Below, one piece after another: positions 10,693 through 21,566 of a stretch of DNA of 64,000 nt. Made by a program: the position numbers and the translations under genes. Each line of letters begins with the position of its first letter. The first letter of the stretch is position 1. The DNA comes from Streptomyces sp. NBC_01268 (GTDB taxonomy: Bacteria; Actinomycetota; Actinomycetes; Streptomycetales; Streptomycetaceae), in the NCBI RefSeq assembly GCF_036240795.1, contig NZ_CP108454.1:7624001-7688000 (forward strand), written 5' to 3'. The notes beneath the pieces are model-generated. The model was given only the letters and a program-made list of their open reading frames with translations, searched no databases and had not been told where the DNA came from.

Positions 10693-10731
10693 GTACGGCC
10701 CGGGCGCGCCGTGCGGGCGTCCGGGCCGTAC
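10693..10731 (-). terminator. 11-bp inverted repeat between DUF1996 and GH1 genes
   Basis: Arms 10693-10703 (GTACGGCCCGG) and 10721-10731 are perfectly complementary with a 17-nt loop. It lies in the 175-base gap upstream of the GH1 start and could be a terminator for the DUF1996 transcript or an operator. Which one cannot be told from sequence. Confidence 0.35.
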
Positions 10732-10801
10732 GGGGGAGGGGACGGGAAGAGGCACGGGTGGAAGAGGGACGGGTGACGCGGGCGGGGAGGGGCGCCGGAA
10801 G

Positions 10802-10835
10802 CGGACCGGGCCGGACCGGACCGGACCGGACCGGG
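10802..10835. repeat. tandem GGACC pentamer repeat
   Basis: Five to six head-to-tail copies of GGACC (one imperfect, GGGCC) sit just after the DUF1996 stop codon at 10841. The array is a short simple-sequence tract prone to slippage. No function is evident. Confidence 0.7.
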
Positions 10836-10840
10836 AAGGG

Positions 10841-11920
10841 TCAGGGCAGGCGGTAGTCGGCGCCCAGGACGGCTCCGCGTCCGGGCTGGTTCTGGTCGTA
10901 GCCGCGGGCGTCGCACTGGAGGCCGCCCACGACGCAGTGGTCGACGAGGGCCTTCAGGGTGCGGTCCTCCCATGCGTTGAAGAAGTCGTAGTGGAAGGAG
11001 TGGCCGCTGCCACTGGAGAGCCGCACCCGTGCCATGTCGCCGGCGACCGGGAAGGCCATCTTGAACTCGACCATCGGCACGGCCACGGGGTGCGACGGCG
11101 GGCAGACGTCGTCGTTGGTGCCGGGCTTGACCACGGGGTACGCCATGTGGCTCCGGTGGTCGGGGGTGTCGAGGTACCGGCCGTCCCAGCAACTCGGGGA
11201 CTGCATGCGGATGTTGAGCTGGGTGCCGGCCGGGCAGTGAGCGGGGAAGTCGACGTTCTTGAAGCTGTCGCCGCACTCCCACCCCTCGACCCAGCCGTCA
11301 TGGGCGCGGAACTCCTCGGCGGACTGGGTGGGGCTGCCGACGACGAACCGCAGCCCTTTCGGGAAGGGCCGCACGCTCCGGTAGTCGGTGACCCCCGACT
11401 TGTAGTAGATGACCTGCGGGCCGACGGGCAGGACCTTCCGGTCGCCGTCGAACAGCGAGGGCATCCAGTACGCGGAGGCGTCGGCCGGTGCGTTGCAGGT
11501 GGTCGGGCGGTCGACGAGCGTCGCCGTGACGGAGTGGGCGTTCGTGGTGGTGTTGCCCAGGAACGTGTGGTCGTGCGAGGCGCCGGGCTGCCCCGGGTAG
11601 ACGATCGGGTCGTCCGGCGCGCTGTGGCCGGCGGCACAGTTGGCCTGGAACTCGTGGAAGTAGGCCGGGGGCGGCACTTCCTGGGAGGGAGTGACCCCGG
11701 TGACGGGCGGGTTCGCGGGGATGTAGCCGTCGCCGTCCGGGTCGTCCCCGGAGGGCAGGGCGGAGGCGGCCATGGCGTGCCCGAGGTGCGGGGCGGCGGC
11801 CGGGGCGCCGCCGCGGGCGGTCGTGCCACCGGCTGCCGTGACGGCGTCGACGGAGAGGGCGGACACGCCCAGGGCGGTGGCGAGCAGTAAGGCGGACAGG
11901 GTACGGCCGCGGATTCTCAT
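10841..11920 (-). CDS. secreted DUF1996 domain protein
   Basis: Secreted protein of 359 residues. A Sec signal peptide (RIRGRTLSALLLATALGVSAL) is followed by a low-complexity linker and a DUF1996 domain from about residue 80: 'FQANCAAGHSAPDDPIVYPG', 'SHDHTFLGN', 'AYWMPSLFDG', 'HSFHYDFFNAWE'. DUF1996 proteins occur in fungi and actinobacteria and several are linked to cell-wall or glycan processing, but no activity is established to my knowledge. His/Asp-rich motifs (SHDHTF, HSFHYDF) suggest metal binding (inference). ATG 11920 has GAGGAG upstream. It follows the F5/8C glycosidase by 52 bases in the same direction. Confidence 0.88.
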   Translation of the reverse strand: MRIRGRTLSALLLATALGVSALSVDAVTAAGGTTARGGAPAAAPHLGHAMAASALPSGDDPDGDGYIPANPPVTGVTPSQEVPPPAYFHEFQANCAAGHSAPDDPIVYPGQPGASHDHTFLGNTTTNAHSVTATLVDRPTTCNAPADASAYWMPSLFDGDRKVLPVGPQVIYYKSGVTDYRSVRPFPKGLRFVVGSPTQSAEEFRAHDGWVEGWECGDSFKNVDFPAHCPAGTQLNIRMQSPSCWDGRYLDTPDHRSHMAYPVVKPGTNDDVCPPSHPVAVPMVEFKMAFPVAGDMARVRLSSGSGHSFHYDFFNAWEDRTLKALVDHCVVGGLQCDARGYDQNQPGRGAVLGADYRLP

Positions 11921-11972
11921 CGGACTTCTCCTCAGGTGGTCTGCTGTCCGGGGTTCCTGGATCGGGTGCGGG

Positions 11973-14159
11973 TCAGGCGTAGATGCCGAGTTCGTACAGC
12001 GAGTAGCCCCAGCCGGTGGCCCGGGCGGTGAGCCGGAGGCGTACGTGGCGGGCGGTGGCGGCCGCGTCGATCGTGTCGACGTCGCCGTCGCCGGCGGTCG
12101 TGGTGTGGACGGTGCGCCAGGTCGCCCCGTCGTCGGACACCTGGACCTCGTAGGCCCGCGCGTAGGCCGGGTCCCAGACCAGCTGGAGCCGGCTGAAGGA
12201 GCGCACGGATCCGAGGTCGACCCGGATCCACTGCGGGTCGCTCCAGTCGCTCGCCCAGCGGGTGGCGGCGTTCCCGTCGGTGGCACGCTCGGGCGGGCAG
12301 GGGCAGTCGCCGTACGAGGACTGGGAGGAGGAGGCGGTGGTGGGGCGGCCGAGGGCGATGTTCGTGCCCGCGACGGGCGGCGCGACGACCCGGACGGACC
12401 GGGCCTCGATCCCGGCGTTGCCGTGCCCGTCCTCGGCCTGGACGTACACCTTCCACACGCCCAGCTTCTGCGGCGCGGTGACGGCGAACGCGCCGTCGGG
12501 GAGGGTGCGTCGGGTGACCTCGACGAGCCGCTTGTCGCCGTCGGCGTAGTTCCCGCTGAGGAAGATCCGGGTGGTGACGGGGTCGCCGTCGGGGTCGCGG
12601 ACGTCGGCGCGGACGGTGAACTCGCCGCCCGCCGGGGCGGATCCGGAGGGCGTCACGCTCATCCCGCCGATCACCGGTGGTGTGTTGTCGCCCGCGGTGC
12701 TGCCGCTGTACGCCTTCTTCACCGCGTAGTACGAGAGGCGCTTGAGGCCGTCGGGCAGGAGGTTGAACCAGACCCCGCCGAAGTCGTGCTCGGTGCCGTA
12801 GTGGAAGACGGTGGCGCCGAGGGCCACGCCCCGGTGTCCGGTGACGCAGTTCCAGGCGCGGGTGTAGCCCTCGGCCTTCTGCACGTCCGTGGGCTCGTCG
12901 GCGACCCCGTTGGCGTCCTTCGGCGTCTCCCACTCGCCGGCCGGGCCGGTCTCGGTGATGAGGTACGGCTTGGTGTAGCCGCCGTCCGTCCAGTCCTGGC
13001 GCACGCCGCAGATGTCGCCGTAGGCGTTCATCGAGTACAGGTCCAGGTCCGGCGCGTTGCGCCGGTAGTACGGCCAGGCGCCGGTCCAGGCGTCCGTGGA
13101 GGTCACGGGGTGGTCGGGGTCGATGGTGTGGATCTTCTTGGCGACGTCGTTGACGAAGGTGGTGTACGCGTTGCGCTGCGCTTCGAGCTCGGCGCCGCCG
13201 TAACAGTTCTGGAGGCCGAGGACGGACTCGTTGCCGACGTTCCACATGAGCGTCGCGGGGTGGGACCGGTACGTCTCGACCCACTTCGCGACCTCGTCGA
13301 GCATGGTGCTCCTGTACGCGGTGTCGGTCACGTAGTTCACGCAGCCGCCGGAGCCGGGACCGCCGCCCGGCTGCAGCCAGAAGCCGTTGATGACGCGGAT
13401 GCCGTGCGCGGCCGCCGTGTCGAGCAGGGGTTTCGTGCCGCCGTCGGTGCCCCAGGTGCGGAGGGTGTTGACGCCCATCGCCTTCACGTCGGGCATGTAG
13501 CGGGCGGCGTCCGCGACGGCCGGACCCCAGGTGACGCCCTTGACGGTGTACGGCTGGCCGCCCGCGGTCAGCTGCCAGTCGCCCTGGGTGCCGGTGACCC
13601 GGACCGCCCCGCCGGGCGCGGGCGGCTCGTCGGCGGGGGTGCCGTACACCTGGAACTCCCACAGGGAGTAGCCGTATCCGGTGCCCCGGCGGAGACCGTT
13701 CATCCGGACGTAGCGGCCGGTGCCGGAGAGCGTGAGGTCGTCGGTGCCTCCGTCCCCGGCGGTCACGGAGGTCACCGTGTGCCAGTCCGTGCCGTTGTCG
13801 GAGAGCTGGATGTCGTACGCACTGCCGTAGGCGGCCTCCCAGGTCAGGACGGCCCGGCTGAGGTCGGCGCGCCGGCCCAGGTCGATCCGGATCCACTGGG
13901 CGTCGCTCCACTGGCTGGCCCAGCGGGTGCCGGTGAGGTCGCCGTCGACGACGGCGCCCGGGGCGAAGGGGCCCTCCTCGGAGGACGCGGTGACGGGCCT
14001 GCCCTGGGAGAGCAGGGCGGGCGCCGCGCCGGCGGGGGCGGCGGTGAGGGCGGTGAGGGAGGCGGCGAGCAGGGCGCCGAGGGAGACGAGCGAGACGAGG
14101 GGCGCTGTCGTGCGGGCAAGCCGGTGACGACGTGGTGCCGTCGGAGTGTGCGCGGACAT
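11973..14159 (-). CDS. secreted glycosidase with two F5/8 type C (CBM32-like) domains and a TIM-barrel
   Basis: Exported protein of 728 residues. The signal peptide ends around 'PAGAAPALLSQ'. An F5/8C carbohydrate-binding domain spans ~47-180, the catalytic module ~190-480, an Ig-like linker ~490-590, and a second F5/8C domain ~595-728. The catalytic part has the clan GH-A layout: 'MWNVGNESV' with E311 as likely acid/base and 'YLITETGPAGE' with E403 as likely nucleophile, resembling the GH2 TIM-barrel. ATG 14159 follows AGGAG. The first F5/8C domain is nearly the same as that of the next gene. Hydrolysis of a plant or fungal beta-glycan at the cell surface is inferred from domains and neighbours; the substrate is unknown. 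Confidence 0.85.
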   Translation of the reverse strand: MSAHTPTAPRRHRLARTTAPLVSLVSLGALLAASLTALTAAPAGAAPALLSQGRPVTASSEEGPFAPGAVVDGDLTGTRWASQWSDAQWIRIDLGRRADLSRAVLTWEAAYGSAYDIQLSDNGTDWHTVTSVTAGDGGTDDLTLSGTGRYVRMNGLRRGTGYGYSLWEFQVYGTPADEPPAPGGAVRVTGTQGDWQLTAGGQPYTVKGVTWGPAVADAARYMPDVKAMGVNTLRTWGTDGGTKPLLDTAAAHGIRVINGFWLQPGGGPGSGGCVNYVTDTAYRSTMLDEVAKWVETYRSHPATLMWNVGNESVLGLQNCYGGAELEAQRNAYTTFVNDVAKKIHTIDPDHPVTSTDAWTGAWPYYRRNAPDLDLYSMNAYGDICGVRQDWTDGGYTKPYLITETGPAGEWETPKDANGVADEPTDVQKAEGYTRAWNCVTGHRGVALGATVFHYGTEHDFGGVWFNLLPDGLKRLSYYAVKKAYSGSTAGDNTPPVIGGMSVTPSGSAPAGGEFTVRADVRDPDGDPVTTRIFLSGNYADGDKRLVEVTRRTLPDGAFAVTAPQKLGVWKVYVQAEDGHGNAGIEARSVRVVAPPVAGTNIALGRPTTASSSQSSYGDCPCPPERATDGNAATRWASDWSDPQWIRVDLGSVRSFSRLQLVWDPAYARAYEVQVSDDGATWRTVHTTTAGDGDVDTIDAAATARHVRLRLTARATGWGYSLYELGIYA

Positions 14160-14190
14160 GGCGGCTCCTGGACGGGCAAGGGGGTGGGGG

Positions 14191-14278
14191 CCTTCCGGGC
14201 GGCCCGCGGGGACGGTCGGCCGCCCGGAAGGGGGCTGCGGGGCCGGCGCCGCGCGGCGTGAGGGGGCGCGGCGCCGGC
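14191..14278 (-). terminator. two tandem hairpins after the beta-helix gene
   Basis: Hairpin 1 has 12-bp arms at 14242-14253 and 14267-14278, eight bases past the stop of the upstream gene. Hairpin 2 has perfect 14-bp arms at 14191-14204 and 14218-14231. Together they probably end the 14286-16472 transcript. Confidence 0.65.
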
Positions 14279-14285
14279 GGGGCCG

Positions 14286-16472
<2,187 letters not shown>

Positions 16473-16663
16473 GGGGGCTCCTGGGGGGAGGTGGGGGAAG
16501 GGGGGAGAGCGTTCTCAGAAACCTTGCCCGGCGGGGGAGTTGGTGGTCAAGGCGTGCGACAAGGCTTTTCTTTTGTCTTTCATTAAGTGTCGATTCCAGC
16601 CTTTCCGGAGACCGCCGGAGACCCGCGGAGACCGCGGGAGCCGCGGGGCCGCGGCTCCGCACG

Positions 16664-16707
16664 CGGACGACCCGCTGCCGGTGAAGCCGGTGGCAGCGGG
16701 TCGTCCG
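16664..16707 (-). terminator. 16-bp hairpin ending the transporter-GH1 operon
   Basis: Arms 16664-16679 (CGGACGACCCGCTGCC) and 16692-16707 are perfect complements with a 12-nt loop. It sits 12 bases past the stop of the second GH1 gene, so the 16720-21398 operon probably ends here. Confidence 0.72.
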
Positions 16708-16719
16708 AAGGTGGTGGGG

Positions 16720-18090
16720 TCAGCTGTGGTCCGCCCGATGGGCGCGGATGAGCTCCGCGTACCGCCGGCCGCTCGTCTTGACCGTCCGGCGCTGGGTCGC
16801 GTAGTCCACGTGCACCAGGCCGAAGCGCTTGTCGTAGCCGTAGGCCCACTCGAAGTTGTCGAGCAGGGACCAGGCGTAGTAGCCGGCCAGCGGAGCGCCC
16901 TTGCGCACGGCGCGGGCGCAGGCCGCGAGGTGCTGCTCCAGGTAGCGGGTGCGGTCCGGGTCGTGCACCTGGCCGTCGGGGCCGACGGTGTCGGGGAAGG
17001 CGCAGCCGTTCTCGGTGACGTACAGCTCGCGCACCCCGTACTCCTCGGTGAGGCGCAGCAGGAAGGCCTCCAGGCCGCCGGCGTCGATCTGCCAGTCCAT
17101 ACCGGTCCGCGGCACGTCGGGGAGCCGTACCGCGCGGGCGTGCGGGACGGGCCCCGCCGGGTCGTCGGCGACCGTCTCCGGGAAGTAGTAGTTGAGGCCG
17201 TGCCAGTCGAGCGGGGCCGCGATCAGCTCCGCGTCGCCGGGCCGCTCGGGGAGGTCGACGCCGTACAGCTCGCGCATGTCGGCGGGGAAGCCGCGGCCGT
17301 AGACCGGGTCGAGCCACCAGCGGTTGGTGTGCCCGTCGGCGCGGCGGGCCGCCGCGACGTCCTCGGGGCGGGTGGAGGCGGGGGCGATGGTGGAGTGGTT
17401 GGTGACGAGGCCGATCCGGGCGCCGGGGACGGCGGCGCGGACGGCGGCGGTGGCGAGGCCGTGGCCGAGGAGCAGGTGGTAGGAGGCGCGGACGGCGGCG
17501 GTGAGGTCGGTCAGGCCCGGGGCCATCCGCCCCTCCAGATGCCCGATCCAGGCCGAGCAGAGCGGCTCGTTGAGCGTGGCCCACCGGGTGACCCGGTCAC
17601 CGAGGCGGCCGGCCACGACGGCGGCGTAGGCGGCGAAGTGCTCGGCGGTGGCGCGCTCGGTCCACCCGCCGCGGTCCTGGAGGGCCTGCGGCAGGTCCCA
17701 GTGGTAGAGCGTGACGTTGGGGGTGATGTCGGCGGCGAGGAGGGCGTCGACGAGCCGGTCGTAGAAGTCGAGCCCGGCCGCGTTGACGGGGCCGTCGCCA
17801 CCGGGCAGGACGCGGGGCCAGGCGATCGACATCCGGTACGCGTCGGTGCCGAGCTCCTTCATGAGGGCGATGTCCTCGGGCCAGCGGTGGTAGTGGTCGC
17901 AGGCCGTGTCGCCGTGGTCCGCGTTGTCGATCTTGCCGGGGGTGTGGCTGAAGGTGTCCCAGATGGAGGGGGCCCGCCCGTCCTCGGCGACGGCGCCCTC
18001 GATCTGGTAGGCGGAGGTGGCGGTGCCCCAGGCGAAGTCGGCAGGGAAGGCCCCCAGGTCGAGCGTGCGGTGGTGAGTGGATTCGGACAC
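16720..18090 (-). CDS. GH1 beta-glucosidase (second copy)
   Basis: Cytoplasmic GH1 enzyme of 456 residues. It shows the N-signature '[20 protein letters not shown]', acid/base E175 in 'ATLNEP', nucleophile E360 in 'YVTENG' and '[17 protein letters not shown]'. The GTG start at 18090 follows AAAAGGTG; the frame stays open far upstream through the permease gene, but that is antisense-free read-through without a start. It is 71 bases behind the MalG-type permease and is almost certainly in the same operon, where it would split the imported beta-glucoside. It is clearly related to but distinct from the copy at 9190. Confidence 0.93.
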   Translation of the reverse strand: MSESTHHRTLDLGAFPADFAWGTATSAYQIEGAVAEDGRAPSIWDTFSHTPGKIDNADHGDTACDHYHRWPEDIALMKELGTDAYRMSIAWPRVLPGGDGPVNAAGLDFYDRLVDALLAADITPNVTLYHWDLPQALQDRGGWTERATAEHFAAYAAVVAGRLGDRVTRWATLNEPLCSAWIGHLEGRMAPGLTDLTAAVRASYHLLLGHGLATAAVRAAVPGARIGLVTNHSTIAPASTRPEDVAAARRADGHTNRWWLDPVYGRGFPADMRELYGVDLPERPGDAELIAAPLDWHGLNYYFPETVADDPAGPVPHARAVRLPDVPRTGMDWQIDAGGLEAFLLRLTEEYGVRELYVTENGCAFPDTVGPDGQVHDPDRTRYLEQHLAACARAVRKGAPLAGYYAWSLLDNFEWAYGYDKRFGLVHVDYATQRRTVKTSGRRYAELIRAHRADHS

Positions 18091-18161
18091 GGGGCACCTT
18101 TTCGTGACGGGCCGGAGGGCGGCGGAGGGAGCGACTCGGACGGCGGGCGCGGCGGGGCGGG

Positions 18162-19082
18162 TCACTTGACCGCGCCCGCCGTGAGGCCGGTGACGAGGTA
18201 GCGCTGCAGCAGGAGGAACCCGGCGACGACGGGCACGCTCACCACGAGGGAGGCGGCCATGACCTGGTTCCAGTAGACGTCGTTCTGGGTGGCGTAGCCC
18301 TGGAGGCCGACGGCCAGGGTCCGGGTGGTGTCGTTGGTCATGACGGAGGCGAAGAGCACCTCGCCCCAGGCGGTCATGAAGGCGTAGACGGCGACCGCGA
18401 CGATGCCCGGGGACGCGGCGGGGACGATCACCCGGAGCAGGGCGCCGACCGGGCCGCAGCCGTCGACTTTGGCGGCCTCGTCGAGCTCCCGGGGGATCGA
18501 GTCGAAGTACCCGGTGAGCATCCAGACGGAGAAGGGCAGGGAGAAGGTCAGATAGGTGAGGATCAGGCCTTCGCGCGAGCCGAAGAGCGCGATGCCGGTG
18601 GCGTTTCCGATGTTGACGTAGAGGAGGAAGAGCGGCAGCAGGAAGAGGATGCCGGGGAACATCTGCGTCGACAGGACGGTGACGGCGAAGACCCGCTTGC
18701 CGCGGAAGTCGTAGCGGCTGAGGGCGTACGCGGCGAAGACCGCCACCGCGACGGAGAGCACGGTCGCCGCGCTCGCCACGGCCAGCGAGTTCACGAAGTA
18801 GTCGGCGAGCGGGACGGTGTCCCAGATGTCGAGGTACGGGCGGACCGTGAGACCGGAGGGGATCCACCGGAACTTCCCGGACACGTCGGCCAGGGGCTTC
18901 AGGGAGCTGGAGACCATCACGTACACCGGCAGCAGCACGAAGCCGGTGAGCAGGGTGAGGAAGATCCGGCGGGTCCAGAGGAAGGAGCGCGGGGCGGCCA
19001 TCGGGGAGCGGGGGGCGCGCCCGCGGGGGCGGGCCGCCGGGGCGGCGGCGAGCGCCGTGCCACCAGGGTGGGGCTCAGGCAT
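18162..19082 (-). CDS. carbohydrate ABC transporter permease (MalG type)
   Basis: Inner-membrane permease of 306 residues in the CUT1 sugar-transport family. After a Pro/Arg-rich cytoplasmic N-terminus it has six hydrophobic segments. The EAA loop that docks the ATPase reads '[20 protein letters not shown]'. The start ATG overlaps the end of the upstream permease by 8 bases, which implies translational coupling. No ATPase gene is present in the operon; a shared MsiK-type ATPase elsewhere in the genome would normally energise such systems in Streptomyces (established for cellobiose/maltose uptake, inferred here). Confidence 0.92.
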   Translation of the reverse strand: MPEPHPGGTALAAAPAARPRGRAPRSPMAAPRSFLWTRRIFLTLLTGFVLLPVYVMVSSSLKPLADVSGKFRWIPSGLTVRPYLDIWDTVPLADYFVNSLAVASAATVLSVAVAVFAAYALSRYDFRGKRVFAVTVLSTQMFPGILFLLPLFLLYVNIGNATGIALFGSREGLILTYLTFSLPFSVWMLTGYFDSIPRELDEAAKVDGCGPVGALLRVIVPAASPGIVAVAVYAFMTAWGEVLFASVMTNDTTRTLAVGLQGYATQNDVYWNQVMAASLVVSVPVVAGFLLLQRYLVTGLTAGAVK

Positions 19083-20067
19083 CGGAGGACTTCCTTCCCC
19101 TGGTGGTGAGCAGGAGGTAGACGCCCGTGACGAGGAGCAGGAAGAGCAGGAGCAGCACGGACATCGCCGATCCGGTGCCGAAGTTCCACGTCTGGAAGGA
19201 CGACTGGTAGATGTGCAGGGAGATCAGGTCGGCCGCTTCCGGAGCCGCCTTGCCGAAGAGCACGAACGGCGTGTTGAAGTCGTTGAACGTCCACAGGAAC
19301 AGCACCAGGACGAGGACCTGGTTGACCTGCCGCAGCGACGGCAGGGTGATGTGGCGGACCTGCTTCCACACCCCGGCCCCGTCGAGGGCGGCCGCCTCGT
19401 ACATGTCCCGGGGGATGTTCTGCAGACCGGCCATGACCGTGAGGAAGGCGAACGGCCAGCCCTTCCAGACGGAGACCACGAGCAGCGCCCAGAAGCTGTT
19501 GTCGCCGATGAGCCAGAACAGGGGGCTGTCGCCGATGCCCAGCTGGTCGTGCAGCACGTGGTTGATCAGGCCGTTGTCCCGCTGGAACATGAACGACCAG
19601 GTGATGACCGCCGCGTAGACCGGCAGGGCGTAGGGGACGAGGAACAGGGTCCGCAGGATGCCGCGGCCGCGGAAGTTCTCCTGGAGGAAGACGGCGGCGG
19701 CCGTGCCGAGGAGCCAGCACAGGGCCACCGACGCCAGGGTGAACAGGCAGGTGGTGAGGAAGGACTTCAGGAGCGCCTGGCCGACCGGCGCGTCGAAGTC
19801 GATCGAGACGCCGTAGTTGTCGAGGCCGGCCCAGGGCGCGGCCGACCAGTCCCGGATGAAGAACTGGGTGAGTTCCTTGAAGCTCATCCCGATGCCCATG
19901 AGCATCGGCAGGAGGTGGACGAGGAGTTCGAGGACGAGTGCGGGGAACAGCAGCAGGTAGGGGAGGGCGATGCGGCGGCGCCCGGAGCGGTGCGGTGCGG
20001 GCGCCTCACCGGGTGCGGCCTTGCGCACCGCGCGCTCACTCCGCTGAGTGACGGCGGTCTGGGTCAT
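19075..20067 (-). CDS. carbohydrate ABC transporter permease (MalF type)
   Basis: Membrane permease of 330 residues and partner of the MalG-type protein. It has six predicted helices starting at 'IALPYLLLFPALVLELLVHL' and the EAA loop 'DMYEAAALDGAGVWKQVRHI'. ATG 20067 lies 11 bases after the stop of the binding-protein gene; the longer open frame running up to 20814 is inside that gene and is not a real extension. The ribosome binding site is weak, so translation may depend on the preceding gene. Confidence 0.92.
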   Translation of the reverse strand: MTQTAVTQRSERAVRKAAPGEAPAPHRSGRRRIALPYLLLFPALVLELLVHLLPMLMGIGMSFKELTQFFIRDWSAAPWAGLDNYGVSIDFDAPVGQALLKSFLTTCLFTLASVALCWLLGTAAAVFLQENFRGRGILRTLFLVPYALPVYAAVITWSFMFQRDNGLINHVLHDQLGIGDSPLFWLIGDNSFWALLVVSVWKGWPFAFLTVMAGLQNIPRDMYEAAALDGAGVWKQVRHITLPSLRQVNQVLVLVLFLWTFNDFNTPFVLFGKAAPEAADLISLHIYQSSFQTWNFGTGSAMSVLLLLFLLLVTGVYLLLTTRGRKSSDA

Positions 20068-20078
20068 GGAGGCGCTGC

Positions 20079-21398
20079 CTACTTCTTCGGCATCTGCTGC
20101 TGGGCCTTGTCCAGCTTGGCCCGCACGGACTCGGCGGTGACCGGGCGGCCGGCGGCGGCGTCGGCGAAGAGCTCCTTCACCGCGGTGCCGACGACGGTCT
20201 CGAACTGGGACTCCTCCGGGACCTGAGGCAGCGCGGAGGCGCTCTGGGCGAGGGTGTCGCGGATGACCGCGAGCGAGGCCGTGCCGAAGGCGGCGTCGGC
20301 CTGCGCGGTCTTGACCGGCGGGACGGAGCCGTACGTCTTGTTGAGGAGGATCTGCTCCTCGTCGCCGGTCATGAACTTCACGAACCGGAGGGCGCCGTCC
20401 AGGTTCCTGGTGTTCTTGAAGACGGAGATGTTGATGCCGGCGACCATCGAGTTGGTCTGGGCCCCCTGGCCGGGCGCGCCGGACGGGACGGGGGCCGGGA
20501 CGACGCCCCACTCCTCGGGCTTCATGCCCTGGGCGGCGAAGGTCTGGGAGGGCGTCTGCCACAGGACCATGCCGGTGCGGTTCTTGGCGAAGTCGGCGAG
20601 CGACTGGTTCTGCGCGTACTCGGCGTTGCCGGGCGCGACGATCTTCGAGGCGGCCATCAGGTCGACGTACTGCTTGACCGCGGCGACGGCGCCGTCGGAG
20701 GTGAAGTCGGGCTTGCCGTCGGGGGTGAAGAAGTCGGCGCCGTGCTGCTTGCCGAGGACGAACACCTGGTGGATGTTGTTGGAGAGGTTGGAGCCCTCGA
20801 CCCCGATGCCCCACTTGCCGTCCTTGCTCAGCCTCCTTCCGGCGGCGTCGACCTCGGCCCAGGTGGTCGGCGGCTTCGCTATGCCGGCGTCGGCGAACAT
20901 CTTCTTGTTGTAGTAGAGCGCGTAGGCCATGGAGTACAGCGGCACGGCGGCCGGGTCCTTGCCGGGGGCGCCGGTGGAGCCGAGCGCGGAGTCGACGAAG
21001 CGGTCCTTGCCGCCGATCGCGCCGAAGTTCTTCGCGTCCCAGGGCAGCAGGGCGCCGGTCGACTGGAGCGAGGCGCTCCAGGTGTTGCCGATGTTGAGGA
21101 CGTCGGGGCCCTGGCCGGAGGTGGTGGCGGTGAGGATGCGGTTGAGCAGGTCGGACCAGGGGATGACCTCCAGCTTGACCTTGATCCCGGTTCGCTTCTC
21201 GAACTTCGCGAGCTCGGGAAGGAGGACCTTCTTGTCGGCCTCCAGGCTGGGGCCCTGGTTGGTGGCCCAGTAGGTGAGCGTCTTCGGCTGGGAGTCGGAG
21301 CCACCCGAGCCGTCTGTGGTGCCGCCGCCGCAGGCGGTGGCGGCGAAGGCGAGGGAGAGGGTGACGGCACCGGTGACGGCGGCTCTGATTGTGCGCAT
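20079..21398 (-). CDS. sugar-binding lipoprotein of the ABC importer
   Basis: Extracellular solute-binding protein (family 1) of 439 residues. The lipoprotein signal 'LSLAFAATAC' puts the lipid on Cys23 or close to it. Typical features follow: 'LTYWATNQGPSLEADKKVLLPELAKFEKRTGIKV', shown here only as evidence of the family's opening strand and helix; 'GPDVLNIGNTW'; 'YALYYNKKMFADAGI'; and 'KFMTGDEEQ'. It captures the sugar for the two permeases downstream. It is the first gene of the operon and diverges from a ROK regulator, the usual layout of an inducible oligosaccharide uptake system. The ligand is probably a beta-glucoside, judged from the GH1 partner. Confidence 0.93.
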   Translation of the reverse strand: MRTIRAAVTGAVTLSLAFAATACGGGTTDGSGGSDSQPKTLTYWATNQGPSLEADKKVLLPELAKFEKRTGIKVKLEVIPWSDLLNRILTATTSGQGPDVLNIGNTWSASLQSTGALLPWDAKNFGAIGGKDRFVDSALGSTGAPGKDPAAVPLYSMAYALYYNKKMFADAGIAKPPTTWAEVDAAGRRLSKDGKWGIGVEGSNLSNNIHQVFVLGKQHGADFFTPDGKPDFTSDGAVAAVKQYVDLMAASKIVAPGNAEYAQNQSLADFAKNRTGMVLWQTPSQTFAAQGMKPEEWGVVPAPVPSGAPGQGAQTNSMVAGINISVFKNTRNLDGALRFVKFMTGDEEQILLNKTYGSVPPVKTAQADAAFGTASLAVIRDTLAQSASALPQVPEESQFETVVGTAVKELFADAAAGRPVTAESVRAKLDKAQQQMPKK

Positions 21399-21470
21399 GC
21401 TCCAGGACCCTTCAGGGACGACGGGAGGACCGAAACGGTGGGCGGGCCCGGCCGCCTCCGTGGCATCGGC

Positions 21471-21498
21471 TTAATTTAGGATGTGAGTTAAACCTCAC
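21471..21498. promoter_or_regulatory. candidate ROK operator in the divergent intergenic region
   Basis: GTGAG-TTAAAC-CTCAC (21483-21498) is an inverted repeat with 5-bp arms. It is preceded by TTAATTTAGGA from 21471, an AT-rich island in GC-rich DNA. Position between the sugar-binding protein and the ROK gene makes it the best candidate site for autoregulation and operon control. Confidence 0.5.
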
Positions 21499-21566
21499 GA
21501 GAAGGTCGCGTCAAGGCCTGGAATCCGGGTATGTTGCACCCAAGGACTTCAGAGACGGGAACCCAC

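Noticed and set aside
10802..10835. Short tandem repeats considered as a CRISPR or origin-like array
   Set aside because: Units are 5 bp with no spacers, and no cas or replication genes are near.
16720..18867. Possible permease-glucosidase fusion in one frame
   Set aside because: The part upstream of 18090 is the permease gene read out of frame. GTG 18090 with AAAAGG gives a complete GH1 protein.
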